Of a DNA stretch of 64,000 nucleotides, positions 24,226-38,217 are shown in pieces. A program made the translations under genes and the position numbers. Each line of letters starts with the position of its first letter. Position 1 is the first letter of the stretch. The DNA is taken from assembly GCA_000181795.3 (NCBI GenBank), contig CM012955.1, forward strand, positions 10,861,976 through 10,925,975, given 5' to 3'. This DNA comes from Trichinella spiralis. Taxonomy: Eukaryota > Nematoda > Enoplea > Trichinellida > Trichinellidae. Below the pieces are notes generated by a model. It had not been told where the DNA came from. It ran no database searches and worked only from the letters and a program-made list of their open reading frames with translations.

Positions 24226-27200
24226 TCAGGCACTTTTGGCATAATGCAAGCTCTCATTCCTTGCCGTCGAGTTCTCAGCCGCCGCTGTTGTTTCAGCTTG
24301 ATAAACAGTTTGAAAATTGTTGAAAGAAGTCAAATTGATCAGACTGTGATTGGGTTTCAAATTTGCATTTGCATCTTTGAACGATGGTATGCTTTGTTGG
24401 GAGTGAACTGGCAAAAGTGACAGCATTGTCGTTGCCGTTTCAGCTCTACCATTTATATCTGCTACAACCGGGATTGGCTTGTTGTCCACGTTTTCAGAAA
24501 TATTCACAGTAGAGCCAGCTTCAGAAGAGTTTGTTAATTTCGGTTGCAGTGCGAGACGTTTTGCTAGCGACATGTGCTCCATGGCCATTCTTGTCAGATA
24601 GGTGACTCTTGTTGAAGTTATCATGCTTTCCAATTCCATTCGAAAGTCTTTGCCAAAGGAATAATATACAATGAAATTTATCGAGGAATGTACAATAGCT
24701 GAAAATTAAGTTGTCATTCATTAATCGAACTACTTGCCAAACTATTTAACATAATTATGAGTGATGCTAATTTTGCTGTACAAACATTCAACAAATGTTA
24801 ATTTATACTGAAAATGTATACAACTTGTTGAATTTTTAAGCTGAAACGTCAAAACTGAGCTATAACAAAGAACAGACAACTGTAAAATTAATACATAAAA
24901 GCAAATTATTGTTCTACGTGTTGAAGGCAGGGAAAATTAATTTTTCTTCTTTCTATATTCAGTGCTTACTTTTTAGTAGCTTCAATTTGACATGCTTTAC
25001 ATATTTTCATCTGAATTGTAAAACTTCTTGTCAGATTTTACATTTAACCTTCTTAATGTTACCCGCCCTACACAAGTTTTGCATTTTTCCCGTAAGTTCC
25101 GATAGCAAATAAATTTCTTTCGATGTTCACTGACGTTTTGCTGATAGTTTTCCGGAAGCCATTTACGAAACAGACTTGCTGAAAAACGATAATCTTTCAT
25201 CCTTTCCCCTACTTAAAATGAGATTAAAGTTGCTTTTATTAAATTAACATACGTATTAATTTATTTTTTTGGTTCTGTTGTTAAGTTCATTGCGCAGGAA
25301 GAAACGGATTAGCTATAATTCATGTGGACGATGATGCTTAAAGAAGCATGGCGTGAACAAAAAAAACTTCGATGAAACAGTTGGAAGATATTGCAAGTCA
25401 GAAGGGTGATACATAAAAATATTTTGAAAATACTTACAAAGCGAAGAACTTTAAACTATATATATGTGCAGTTGCGTGAACTGTAATGAAGCTGTATGTC
25501 AGGGTGAATTTCAAATTAATATAGCGTCCATATTTTGAAATTTGCAAGTTACATTGAATGTTACTGTATCGTAAAAATTTAATCTATTTCTAAATTTTAA
25601 ATCTTAAACAAAACACAATATACAAAGCTCAGTTTCATAGGCAGTAGAACTTGTCGTTGAACAAAAGAGAAATTTGTTCTTGTAGAATAAAAAAGAGAAT
25701 AAATGTTAATGCTTGTATTTTTTTCATCTTAAACTTTAGTTGTAGTTTAGTTTTTCTCTGCTCAATTCAAAATAGTTCATAATGCTTGTGTTCGAATTCG
25801 ATTTGCTGATTTTTTTGCAAAATTGCTAGGATTGCTTTTTCTACATAAAACATTTTCAATGTAATTGCTGTTATATATGTGCTGATTATAAAGTCATAAG
25901 TAAAGAATTTTTTAAATGTTTTTAAATGTATGGCTTGTTTGAAATATGTTCAGAGTTGAAATTGCAAGAACTTCAATCATTGTGCACACGTACATTTGAT
26001 CAAACAATCTTAAGCTAAATAATTAATTAAGCGATACATAGTTCTTATATTTCAAATGAACAATTGCACAGTGCGAGCTTTTGCTAATAATTAAAATAAA
26101 TAAATGTATCATGTTGCAGTTCTAAATCATGCTCATTAGTACAGAGATAAATAAATATACTTTGGATGATATTTTTGTTTGAAAATGATTTAAGCAGTTG
26201 TGTGCAATGGTGCAATATATTATTGCAGGAATTTGAGTGATTTCAGTAAAGTAGGAAGGAAAACAAATTTGAAATGTTCACACATTTTGTTCAGAGAAAG
26301 TGATTTGTGCCGCTAAAGGTGATAATTAAATGGCATAATTTGAAACTTTTTATTTTTAGATTAATTAAGTGTTTTCTAAATTAAGAACTGCGCGCTAATT
26401 GTGACAAAAAATACTTAATGAGTATTGCTTGTGAAAAACATGTGAAATTGACAAAGTGTGTATCGATAGCAAGGAGGCAGGCACATTTTCACACTGAAGA
26501 AAAAAGAAACATCAGGGTTATATCATATAGTTGCAATATTCAATTAAATAAAAGCATACTTTGATATGTTTCTGTACATTTTAACATTTTTCACATAAAT
26601 AGCACAATAAATGATCTGATTTTTACGTTACAGTATCATAATAATAATAATAAAGTGGAATTGAAGAATAAATAATTGAAATGTTGGAAATTTTTATTTC
26701 AAACTTCACTTATAAAAGCTCTATATAGCTTTATTTTTTAAATTGAAATTCAAATTTAAATGAAAAGCATTTTTGAAATTTAAGCAAAAATAACTTTCTT
26801 TTGATGCTGCATTAAAGTTTGTGCTTGAGGTCAGAGAATGATGATGCGATTGCATTTATGCCAAGAGCTCACAAAAAGGCACTTGCCCATAGCCGATATG
26901 CCTACCACCTCCTACGCGCGAGGTGAAAGTGTTATTGTGAAAATGCTGCTTGACAGGCGAAATGTATTAGCTTGCTCTTATAAAAAGAGTGCTTGTTTGA
27001 AAATTTAATTTCCGCTTTTTTTCGTACGAAATGAAGCAAATGTTGCAAAGGCACAATTAATCGATCGACTTCAACAATGAAGGGAAAGTTAGTTGAACTG
27101 AAGTTATAAGCCTCCAGGCGCAACTGTCGTTTTCAGACACATTTTTGATACTCATATTAATGCTGGTTAAATTGAATGCTCGCTACCAGTGCAGCGAAAT

Positions 27201-27362
27201 TAAGCAAATCAAAGGAAACACATCAGGATTTCGTTGCTGCATTCATTGCCTGAGGAGCCTTTTTCTAAATAAGCTACTCTCTCTCTTTCTCTCTCCTCTG
27301 CGCTTCTCCAATATTGAAAGTTTGCTTTTAGATAAATTAATAATATCATCACGTTCAGTGCG

Positions 27363-27411
<49 letters not shown>

Positions 27412-28507
27412 GCATATGCTACTAGATATTCATGTGCCATTTTGTTGTCGTTGAGGACGAAACTAGCCAATTGGCTTGAACAAAAACCGGGGATTCTTTT
27501 GAAATAGAATTGAATAAGAAAAAATTAATAAAAATAAATATGAATATATATTTTTTCTTTGTTTGATCGAATAGAATTGATCGGTTGCTTTTGATTTTCT
27601 GCACATTATACTTTGATCCTATTTTGCTTCGAACATTCTTGAAGCCACACTCCATCATTGCTTGCGGTTATTAGAAATTTCCACATTTTCAATTATTGGA
27701 ATAAAAGTTATGTTAAATTTTGCGTCAGTGTTGCAAAGCACTCTCAGCAATCAGAATATCGAACGCACTGAGAGCAAGCGGGCGCTGATTAGAAAGATTT
27801 CCTGCCCAACTAACCCATGGGAAACAACTAACTGGACGGCAGATCTCGTGTGTTGCGTTTGTCACAATTTTAAGCACTGGTCATTATCGGTCACTGTGTT
27901 CCTTGTTGACGAATGGCAAATTGGAAAAATACTGCTCAATCAATCATTCAGGAGGCGACTTGCCGCGCGATCGATCAAAATATTGTCCGACTTGCGTTTG
28001 TTCGGCTTATCTCCATTACCAGTTAGCTAGCTAGGAGGTCGAAAGGGCTAGAGCCTTAAAACACCTTGAAAACAAGATTTTCAAAAGCTCGCTGCTTGGT
28101 CCCCGAGGAAATTTCTCCGCCAATAATGCAATGTTCAACGACTGCCCTTGTCGAACAATGGCTCTTGCAAATTGGCCGGCTACTCTGTTGACGTAGATTA
28201 GAGGGAAATGCGTTTCATTTTATGTCCATTTATTACTTCAACAACTTAATCGATGATGATGATGATGATGATTACTGTTTAATGCCCATATCAAGTATTC
28301 TATGGAAAGCCTAAACATCTTTTTAAAAAAGGAAAATAAACTGAAAAAAAGAAAACAGTTCTAATATGAACAGTTGAGAAAGCGATCTTCACATCTTTGC
28401 TCAATGAACTTTGAAACATATTATTGCAATAGCCTAAGATTATTGTTTTTTAATTTTTACTGTTTTTTGTGTTTGAGGAGAGTCTAGCAATTAAATGATT
28501 AAAAATT

Positions 28508-28538
<31 letters not shown>

Positions 28539-31500
28539 TTTTCTTATATAATCCAGATAACATCTGCAAGTGAAATTTTGCTTTGCAGAATAAGCAATGT
28601 GGAAATAAGGAGGAAACTTTGGTCTAAGTGCATCATAAGTGGAGGTTGCCGATTAAAATCTGCTTATATGAAAATAAGATCAGCGAGTTTTATTTGCTAT
28701 TCATAATGGCTTGTTCTATTTCTACATCCTCTTGTCCTGATTCATTGAGGCCACAAAGAACATTATCGCACGTTGAGCACTTTATACTGCGGATAGAAGT
28801 GCAGAGCAAACAAAATTTCAAATGACACTATTGCGCGTCAATTATTAATGATCATACATGGTGTTGTTTATAGAGAGCAAGGCGTGCATATATTTAATAG
28901 ATATTTTTCAGCAATTTAAAAATGCAGTAGTATTTTGCATTTATTTTATTGTAAATTATACATTCTTTTTATCTTACTGTGGATTGCAAATATCATAAAA
29001 GCTCAGTCATATAAATAAGCACAGCAAAGAAAGTACATCACTTGAATCTTGAATAAAAAAAAATAATAAAATTTAACAAATTATTATTATGAAGGTTAAT
29101 AATATGTCACAGTTTTAAAAGTTGATATTGAGCAAATTTATTCAACTGATGCATTGGAATGTTCTTGAATTTCCTTTAAAAAAATGCCCTTTTAATTGTT
29201 CTGTAGAGAGAATGGAATATAAAAATCTTTTTTTGTAAAATAATTTTCTAAACAATTATCAGTTTGAAAACATCACTTATGGGACTTGGTTCCGTCCAAA
29301 AAGTAATATTGGGATTTTTTATCTGTTATTTATCTCGAAAACTTTTCATAAATACAATTGATAAAACACAGTAATAATGTACTGTTGGTGTTGTTCCGAT
29401 TAATTAGCAGTGACAGTTGCTCTGATTTCGTTTTTTATGCAAACGAAATATTATAATGCCAGATAGTTAGTCAATTAGTTAGTTATTCAGTGAATTTGAA
29501 TAATTGAATTTCAACAATTTTTTTAATTCTCAGATGCTTTGTTGAAAACAATAAATTACGTAGAGGGAATTACTTTGAAATGAAATGTTTAATCTTTGAA
29601 ATTTAAAGATTTGTGGCGGAAATGACATACTATTTAATATAATATATTCACTGATATAATTCTAGCAGTTTTGAATAATATTTTGATGGGATTTTCAAAT
29701 TTCGTGCAAAAATGATTGAACATTTTTTTTTCAAAATCCCAAGGCACTTTTTTCAATTCCACGAATTCCTCGAGAATTTGTCATGATCAGCATTTGTCAC
29801 ATTAATGCTTTTAAATATTTTTCGAAACGCTTGCTGTTATTTGCTCTTCGCTGACTATTGAACAACATTCACCTCATGCTTCTTGAACACTTTTTAAAAA
29901 GATGTTACCGCTTTTTCACCTTAAAGTGTTTTACATTATTGGTAGAAGTTGTTCATTTAAGAAAGAAAAAGTTTCATAATTTCTCTCTGAAGCAGAGGCA
30001 AATTTTCAACTTCTTTTTTAAACAGAATTTGTTCAACATTTTCACACTCAAAACTGAATATTTGGAATTATTATTTTCTTCGATAAGTAAAAGTCAGCAC
30101 AAGTTCAGAAAAATCGACTCGTTCGTCTGTGCATTGGCACACAGTACATACATGCATGTTGACAGTTTATGAAGTGGATAGATCTCTTGAACTCTGATTG
30201 CAAACTGGCAAAAAATACTGAACAGTCTTTGACTGAAAATGTACCGTAAATGGTAGAAAGTAAGAATAGAACAAATTTTGCAAAAAACTACCAATTCATT
30301 TGATTGGATAAATGGAATTTTAGAGAAGGTGTTTTGTTGTTTAAAAGTAATGCATTCAAAATGTTCTCTACTTTGTAATCTTCAGCGAAAGGTTTTATCA
30401 TGCATGCAGTGGCTAAGAGGAATGTGTACCAATTGATGAATGATATTATTTGATTTTTAATGCTTCTCTTCTACGAACGAGTAATGGCACAACCACAGTA
30501 TATATATAGGATGAGAGTTCAATTATTCAAACAAACGCCGCTGTTTATCGTTAAGCAAGCCAAAGCCGAACAATGCAAATCGCTGTTGTTGTGGTTGTGG
30601 TTTGCACACAATGGTCATGTCACATTTTCTTTATACAATCAGCAGAAATATTTGAGGCGTTGAGTGAATTTCTTTTCAAATGTTCGATTTCAGATTGATT
30701 TATTTTATAATCCGTCAGTGAAATTCATTTTTAAGTTCATCTGACAGCCTATTACTGACTTGCTGTCAAAAGAGAACCTATGACGAATCGTTTGAAATTT
30801 ACATCATTTCTCTTTTTGTTTTATTTTTATTTTGTCTCTCTTATTTAACAATAAACCACCAGGAGAGTGATTAGCAAAAGCAAAAAATTGAACAAAACAA
30901 ATTTTAATGAAGCCGACCATGAATCGGTTGGAAATTGGCTTTTGAAAAGATAATTTTCCAAAAATGATACACAGACACTGTATTGAAGCTTGAAAGCTGC
31001 ATTCAACTTTCCAGCAGTGGAGAAGTAGCGTATTGTTAAGATTTTTCTGATGTGCGCATCATTTTTCAATTGCTCGTAAAGAATTTAGCAGGCATTTATT
31101 ATTTAGCTGAAGTTTATGTGAAATTTTACGTCCAACACCTTTTTCAAACGCGCACACTTATTTCTCCGCTTTCGATAATTAATTATTTACTAACTTTTGA
31201 TCACTTTGATCTGATACAACGTTATGCTGTGTGTGCGTGTGTGTGCGTTGTGTTTACAAAACAAAAACAAAGAATTTAGCTTTCTGTGTGCACCGTCTAG
31301 ACATGAAATTCTTATTTTTTTTAGTTTATTAGCAATCATCATCTGAAGATAAACTTGGAAAACACATTCATTCAATCATTAAATATACAAATACTTACTT
31401 ATTGAAACATTTCAGTATATTCTTTATAAATTGATTTCATTGTTATAGAAACTGCATACAATCCACTCCAGTAATTCCAGTTGAATATGGAAAACAGGCA

Positions 31501-32733
31501 TGCAACTATCTGTTTGAATCTTAATATGGATTTCAAAATGACTCGAGTCATCATTAAAGCATTACTTCAAAGTCAAAAAGCATTATAAATGAACTTTTCA
31601 ATCGAAAAATCTATCAAAATGATGTACCGTGCTAAGATTATTTGTATTTGTTTTCTTTTTATTTCTTATGGCTTCAAGTTATAATTATTATTATTGCTGT
31701 TGTAGTTGCTGAAATTGAAATTGAGCGGATAAATTTATCAATATCCGTTTGTCATCAACTTTTATGTTGCACTTTTGTTATGAAAAATAGAAGAGAAACG
31801 AAGGAAGGAAAAATACGAAATTCACTTACCAAGAAAATTAACCGCTTCACGAGAAAACGTATAAAATTTTGGCCAGGTGACAACAAGCGTCGGAACACCG
31901 TAAAACGCTTCCATCAAAGTCATCACCAATCCCCATGAATTGCAGATGAGAAAATTCAACACGACGACAATAAGTATAACGGTCGCATCCCTGGACCGTT
32001 CCTTCATTTCGTTCAGATGTGCCTGACCGGCCGAAAGCCGCCGCTCACGGTGCATTTGCTTACGGGCACTGATAGCGATGGCCGTGTTGAAGATGAGCAA
32101 CGTGAAGAACGGTATGAGTACTTGGACAAGCTGGGACAGCCACAACGTGTACACATACCGGTAGATCTCGTCAGAAAGAAGCGGTGTTGACACCAACGCC
32201 AGACGGCTGAAGTTGGGGCATTCGGCTCGTTCGACAATGTCGATTTCGAAAAATTTGGAAAAATTGAAAATGATCGAAAACACAACCACCGCTACAATAA
32301 CAGGCGTGGTTGTACTCTGCTGGCATTTGAGCTTTCTTCGGTTCGGATGCACCACTGCCAAATATCGTTCGAAAGTAACCGACACGGTGATGTAAATGGA
32401 GCCCGTCTGGGCGGCGTTGCTCAGCGGATAGCAATACTTCACATAGCTGTACCACATCTTGTACAAAAGTACATTTTCAAAGTACTCGTAAACGTATTCA
32501 ACTGAATAAAGCATGACAGCTGTGACAAGCAGGAAACAATCACATATGGCCAGTGCGTTCAGGTAAATGTTGCTCGGTGAGCGCATCTTGGGTCTTTTCA
32601 ACACTAAAGCGGTGGTGATGTTGGCTATGATGCCGAAAAGCGCGATTGCGGTTCCACAAACTGAAATAAGGTAAAACTTTTCTTCTAGCCATTCGTGCTT
32701 TTCATAGTGGCAGGTGTCATTAGCTTCGGTCAT
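24226..32733 (-). CDS. FMRFamide-receptor-like (FRPR type) rhodopsin-family GPCR, two exons with a 7.1-kb intron
   Basis: Peptide-activated seven-helix receptor of the plasma membrane. Exon 1 is 32733-31830 and exon 2 is 24698-24226. The donor G|GTAAGTG and acceptor TTTTCAG|CT are both phase 1 and give REAVNFLAIVHSSINFIVYY across TM7. About 458 residues. ATG 32733 is the first methionine codon in the frame and is followed by an NDT sequon. Visible marks: TM2 LAICD, the ERY box after TM3 in VTFERYLAVVHP, TM6 FLICNSWGLV lacking the usual CWxP, and TM7 INFIVYY in place of NPxxY, followed by FGKDFR at helix 8. This pattern is typical of invertebrate FMRFamide and related receptors. The tail, about 130 residues long, is Ser/Thr-rich. 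The ligand cannot be told from sequence. Confidence 0.87.
27359..27411. repeat. (GC)n(AC)n alternating purine-pyrimidine microsatellite
   Basis: About six GC units run straight into about twenty AC units, giving over 50 bases of strict purine-pyrimidine alternation, a classic Z-DNA-prone tract. It lies inside the GPCR intron. Confidence 0.9.
28508..28533. repeat. (AAT)n microsatellite
   Basis: About eight AAT units inside the GPCR intron. Confidence 0.85.
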
Positions 32734-35700
32734 CCGAATTTGCAACAGAAGGGCGTCGCCACGCCAGTGGTATGCGAGGCGAGGCGAATAGATGAGGCTG
32801 AGTTTGGCCAGAGCATCCGCTTTGTGGCACGGCCAAAATTGCGCTGTATATCGCAGAATATGCTCGTAGACAAAGCACCGACAAGTCGTCACTGGTTGTT
32901 GGGTGGCGCTTTTGGTGGGCTGTTGAAGTTGCGACTAGTGTCGCCCCCTCCAGTCAGCAGTCTATTTCACTGCTGAACTGGTTCAGTTGTTCATTCAACT
33001 CAGCTTGTAAAAATAAAACTCTCTAATGCAAATGCTTATAAAACTTCCTCTTTATCATTATTGGTTGGCATCATAGCCGATTGGATTTTTGCGCATGCAC
33101 ATACACAAAGACTCCATGCGCACGCACTCGTGCACTCATTCTACTACCACTTGGAACAAACTATGCCGATGCAGTCAGCTATCAATTAGCAGTGTATAAG
33201 TAACATGCTGTAATGTGAACCGCTTTTCGTTTATCTTTCAAAGCGCGACAAATGACGCCAGGCGAATTTTGCATTTGTTAATGCTCTCATAACAAGATAA
33301 TTTACATGTCGGCAAAATTTCAAGCAAAGCTTGTTTACTTTTAGCTAACGTTGCGCACCGACCGCCAACCACTTCAATCCAGAACTGCTGCTGCTAATTT
33401 TCATCAAATATCCAAATATTTCCATTCTTGGAATGGAATGCTTCTGTTCACTTTTACCTTCTCTTCTGTTCAGTTATTTTCGATAACAAATCATATATCT
33501 GAGGATTTTTGTGTTTTTATCTTCTTATTTCTATTAATTTTACTTTTATCATCTACTAACATACTTGAGCACTATTCAAAATGTGCTGATTTAAATTTTC
33601 AGTGCAATCATTTCTGCAATTCGAGCAATTTCTCTGGTTGAAATGATTGTAAAAACATTTTCTTTACACTTGGATTTTTATATTTTTCATATTTTATATA
33701 AATAGAAAAGCAAATTATTTAAATTTCTACTACAATGTAATGGAACTTTATTTCGAAAGGTACTTGTTGAATGCAAAAATAATGGAATTAAAAAAAGAAT
33801 AAGAAAATTTTCAAACATCTAAAATTCTAAACTTTTTCGAGACTTTTCATCTGTTTTTAAAAATGTGTCCAAATGAATTAATTGTATGCAGATTTTCAGT
33901 TTCTGTTGGCAATCATTAATAACGTTAATGACTTTTCTAAGGACAATTATGAATTCCACGAAATGATATAGAAGACTTATTGTTATTATTATTATTATTA
34001 TTGCAAGCAGCGACGAACGTGCAATGAGCATATTGTAAAATGCTTCATTTAAAACTCTTTTCTTAACTTTTTTGTTTGCTTCGGTTGTACTTCAAATAAA
34101 GAGCATCATTTCATGGAGAAATTGGACAACATTAATTGCCATGCAAAGTTACGATTACATTTTATAAAAGAATTTCCTCTTATTCATTCATTCATTCATT
34201 CATTCAATTATTATTAATATACTTTAGTGAAATGGAAATTGTATAAAATTTTGAAATTCAACTAAATGCAGTTGTAAATAACAGCAAAATTGACATGTTT
34301 TGATTTGTTAAAGCAGCTGAATGTTGCATAAAGCATTTTAAGGCTTCGACAGCTACCTGATCTGCAGGTGCCATGGAAATTTTCGATCAGCACTGAGAGT
34401 GGCAAATTTCAATGGCAAATGTTCCGCAAACCAACAATCATTCACTTTTCAATAATAATATAGAACAAATTATATTCCTTCACCATATTTCTTTTATACA
34501 TCAACTCCAACACTTCAGTTGAAAAAGTTGACTGACATTGCCACAGTAATTAATATTACTTATATGATTGAACATGTTGGATATTGCTGAACGAATTCAT
34601 TTCAAAATTAGCATTATTTTTTTGCACTTCTTTATTTCCCTCGGCAGCCCATGGACGATATATGAAACTCTAAATGACAGATAAAAAAATAACAAAACGA
34701 TATACCACTGTTGAAGTATTAACATATAGGAATTAAAAAATACGGTTGTCATGTTAGCGTACGGGTTGTTCGTGTTTCATATTCTGCTTCATAATATGAT
34801 CTGACAACATTTACAACAATGCAAAACAAAGGTTAACTTTGCGTGCAAGCTCAAACAAATGGGACCACGTCAATAAGCGATACATCAGCACTGTTACATG
34901 GTAACGTTAGCAGTAACAGAGCTCCCCTCATCTCAATTAACGTGGCCAGGCTGAGCTGAGTCATGTTCAGAAAGTACGCTTTAGCATAAGCAATTTTAGC
35001 CAAACAATTTACCATTGAAAAAGATGGTTCTTTACGGAGAAAACAATTTGAATTGCAGACTGCCTATGTTAATACACAGGAAATCAACCATTTTCATGGC
35101 ACTTTTGCTGCAACACCTTGGCAGATACGCCGTAAGAAGCACTATGACTACCTCTGGAAGTGTCTTTTAATCGTCACTGATCAATGTAAATCTTTTTTTG
35201 GAAGGTTTTTTTAAAAATTTCGAAAATCTAGTTTTATTTTACAGTTTTATTTTACATGAGCACAGAATGCTAAGCATAAAAAGAAAATAAAGCAGATGGA
35301 AAGAGAAACAGTAAAAGCATCTTCTATAATATGAAGTTAAATTACAATTTAAAAATAAAATCACGGAAAGATAATTAATAACTGAAGATACAGTAAGATA
35401 CATTATTTAAATTGCCAAATTAATGATAAGCAGGTTACTAAGCAATACACAAAGAGAGGAATGCATAGCTATTACTCTATTACGGTGCTGTTCGATAAAC
35501 GGTGGCGATGCGTAACCAAGGTGCACGTACAAGATGCTACATACAGGTGAAAATTTAATACTGAAACTTATTTTCCTGATGTTTTGCTATGAATACATGT
35601 ATATTTAAGTATTTAAGCGCTGTTCAATTTGAAGATGCGTAAAACTTGAAATACTTTTAAAGGAGAATTCTCAATTATATATAGTTGAACGTTGAAGGTT

Positions 35701-37175
35701 TTGAACAAATCAATATGTCAATTTGCTATTTTAGGTAAACGTCTAGATTTAATTGGAGAAGAAGATAAAATTTTCAATTTACACTTGCTTATGGCATTCA
35801 ATTTCATTCTCAACTTAGCAGGTCGAATATCACTAAGCGTATAGTGTTATCTATTATCCAGGACAGAAAAATACCGTTCTTATACAGAAATCGTTTTCAA
35901 TTTAATTTTATTATCACTTTATATTTTTTTCTAAATTTTGCACTATGAAGACATTAGATAAATCAAAATGTTTGTATAGTTAATTATGCTTGGCATGTAG
36001 CGCAACAAGTGTGCTCAATCATTGTTTATTTTTTGTTGACATTATGTTCTAATTCATATTAGAGTAGCATATCCAACTTACGTAAGCCAGTGTTTACCGC
36101 TACGTGCGCAGTGTCTGTCTTTTATGCAAATTGAGCCGTTTGAAAATTAACTTCATATTAGCAGTGCATCAGTTAAATTGACTTTGTTGACTAACAGAAG
36201 CATCGACAGTGATGTTTGCTCGATCTATTTCTGCTTTAACTACTGAGTAAGGTGTATTATTAGATATAGAGGAATCTTATCTTTTCAAACAAAGGCGTGG
36301 TGCAGTTTGAATTTGAATTTGCATTTCAATTTGTTTGCTTTTGAGCTTATGCGTGGCCTGCATATTATTTGTTCAACGAAATGAGATATACGTTTCATAC
36401 TTGTTAATCAGTAGAAATGAACTTTATGTAAATTTTCCTGAGGCTACTATTAGTTGCTCCAGAAACTCATTTCAAATGATTGTAGGCGAACGGTGTGCGG
36501 CGAATGAACAATGGCGTTTTCAATGGGATGACAGATGAAGAAGAACAATAAAAACGGCTTTGTTTTTCATTTATTATAACATTATTTCATTGAATTAATT
36601 CTTTTACATTTAGATACAGAAGAATAGAAGATAAAAGAGGACATCTCGAAGACAAGGGTAAGTTTGGTAAGTATAATTCTTTGAGTTAGGCTAATTAGTT
36701 AAAGTTCACTGAGGAGTTCTTGAGTCTGTAATTTATATAAACTCCAGCTGTAAGTTATCGAGCATTTAAATCAGATATTTGTTAATTAGAGTAACTGGAT
36801 GTAGATCATGAGTATTATTTTAATGAATTTGAGTGGCTTTCCGCATTTGAACGTTTTCATGTCCCATGCCTTGTCGAGTTGAGTTTAGGGTTCATTTGCG
36901 GAAAGTGAAATGGTTGAATAATTTGTCGATCATTTCAAAGGACAATTTTTGAGCATAGTGAGTTGGTAGCACTGCTATAGTTTGAGTATTAGAATAAGTA
37001 AATGCTTGAGAATAGCAGTGCAAGGATAGGAGGAATGTGAGATAGGGTGGTGTGCAGGAGTTCGACGGGTTACACTGCACGACGCGACCCTAACCGTATC
37101 AATGATCAAAGTCCATATTTTCAAAGCTCACCTCTTCCTCTCCCGGTTGCGGTACCACAGGCTGCCGCTTGCTCG
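32734..37175. other. GPCR 5' flank and gene-poor AT-rich DNA up to the retroelement
   Basis: The frame upstream of the GPCR ATG stays open to about 32892 without another ATG, so this is probably 5' UTR. An ATTC tetranucleotide array lies at 34182-34206. No exon, RNA gene or repeat family is recognised up to the N gap at 37176. Confidence 0.45.
34182..34206. repeat. (ATTC)n microsatellite
   Basis: About six tetranucleotide units in intergenic DNA. Confidence 0.85.
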
Positions 37176-37495
37176 NNNNNNNNNNNNNNNNNNNNNNNNN
37201 NNNNNNNNNNNNNNNNNNNNNNNNNNNNNNNNNNNNNNNNNNNNNNNNNNNNNNNNNNNNNNNNNNNNNNNNNNNNNNNNNNNNNNNNNNNNNNNNNNNN
37301 NNNNNNNNNNNNNNNNNNNNNNNNNNNNNNNNNNNNNNNNNNNNNNNNNNNNNNNNNNNNNNNNNNNNNNNNNNNNNNNNNNNNNNNNNNNNNNNNNNNN
37401 NNNNNNNNNNNNNNNNNNNNNNNNNNNNNNNNNNNNNNNNNNNNNNNNNNNNNNNNNNNNNNNNNNNNNNNNNNNNNNNNNNNNNNNNNNNNNNN
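37176..37495. other. Assembly gap (320 N)
   Basis: Unknown bases. The sequence just right of the gap (37496-37590) is an indel-ridden version of sequence found in inverse orientation at 39051-39150, so the contig end is either of low quality or genuinely diverged. Confidence 0.95.
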
Positions 37496-38217
37496 GCCGC
37501 ATCGCAGAGCTCACCCAGACGCCTGATGCAGAAGTGCTGAAAGACCGATAACAGCCAGCGAAAGACGTTGGCGGAAGAAGGGGGGTTAGTACTTCAGCTG
37601 CTTTGAGCCGGGACATCACGCGAAAAGGTGTGGCCAGCGTGGAAGCAAGAACAGCTGGAGGATAGGTAACTCCCCGGCCGTCAGTTGGCGGGAAGCTTTC
37701 TAACCTACCGCGTGTGGAGGAACAGGAGGGAGAATGGCCCAGACACGTGAGGGTGAACCTCGCGTCGTTCGATGTCGGGTGGAAACCGGTTTCAGATAAT
37801 CCGGGCTTTCGCTCACGGCAACGGAGGTGAGAAGATGGTCTTAAACTGCCTGTTCGATCGGGCAGCAGAGCGATCATTCACTGCGGATGTGGCACGCAAG
37901 CTTGGTTTGAGAAGTGAGATGCTCTCGATCGCTGTCGCGGATTGCAGAAGTCACAGCTTGTGAACCACTGGTTAAGCCCCCTGTCTGGAGTTCTCCGAAG
38001 GCTAGTGAAAGTACTGAGTATGGAGAAGTTGTGCGACAACATTGTCTTGTCAGGGATAGCGACAAAGGCGTGACCACATCTCTGCGAATTGGGACTACCA
38101 GTAGAGGAGACTGAAGCAGACCTGCCAGTGCAAGTTGTCCTTAGAATCGACCACTTCTTCGGAATGCTGGGGTCAACTATCGTGCGAGGGGGCGATGACG
38201 ATCCTGTGGTAGTCGAC
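37496..38217 (+). mobile_element. Inverted second fragment of the BEL/Pao element (gag end and protease region)
   Basis: This fragment is the reverse complement of 38424-39146, mirrored about 38320.5. From 37591 to about 38190 I see the same translations in several frames, which implies near identity. It covers the gag C-terminus and the aspartic-protease-like segment (LNCLFDRAAERSF, ARKLGL). A few substitutions cluster at the inner edge (38198-38225). Its left part is cut off by the N gap. It is non-coding as it stands. Confidence 0.8.

Larger units (their letters stand above)
24699..31829 (-). other. Large intron of the FMRFamide-receptor-like GPCR
   Basis: This 7131-nt intron separates TM6 from TM7. 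It is AT-rich and contains microsatellites (AAT near 26638-26653 and 28508-28533, GAT near 28252-28272, and GC/AC at 27359-27411). I see no nested gene. A frame at 27662-28030 (+) is open for 122 codons but has no recognisable features. Confidence 0.8.

Noticed and set aside
27145-28030. Open frames inside the GPCR intron, including one of 122 codons
   Set aside because: No domain, no splice context, low-complexity repeats within; consistent with chance.
32734-32892. N-terminal extension of the GPCR upstream of ATG 32733
   Set aside because: The open frame contains no ATG; the extension would start at GTG.
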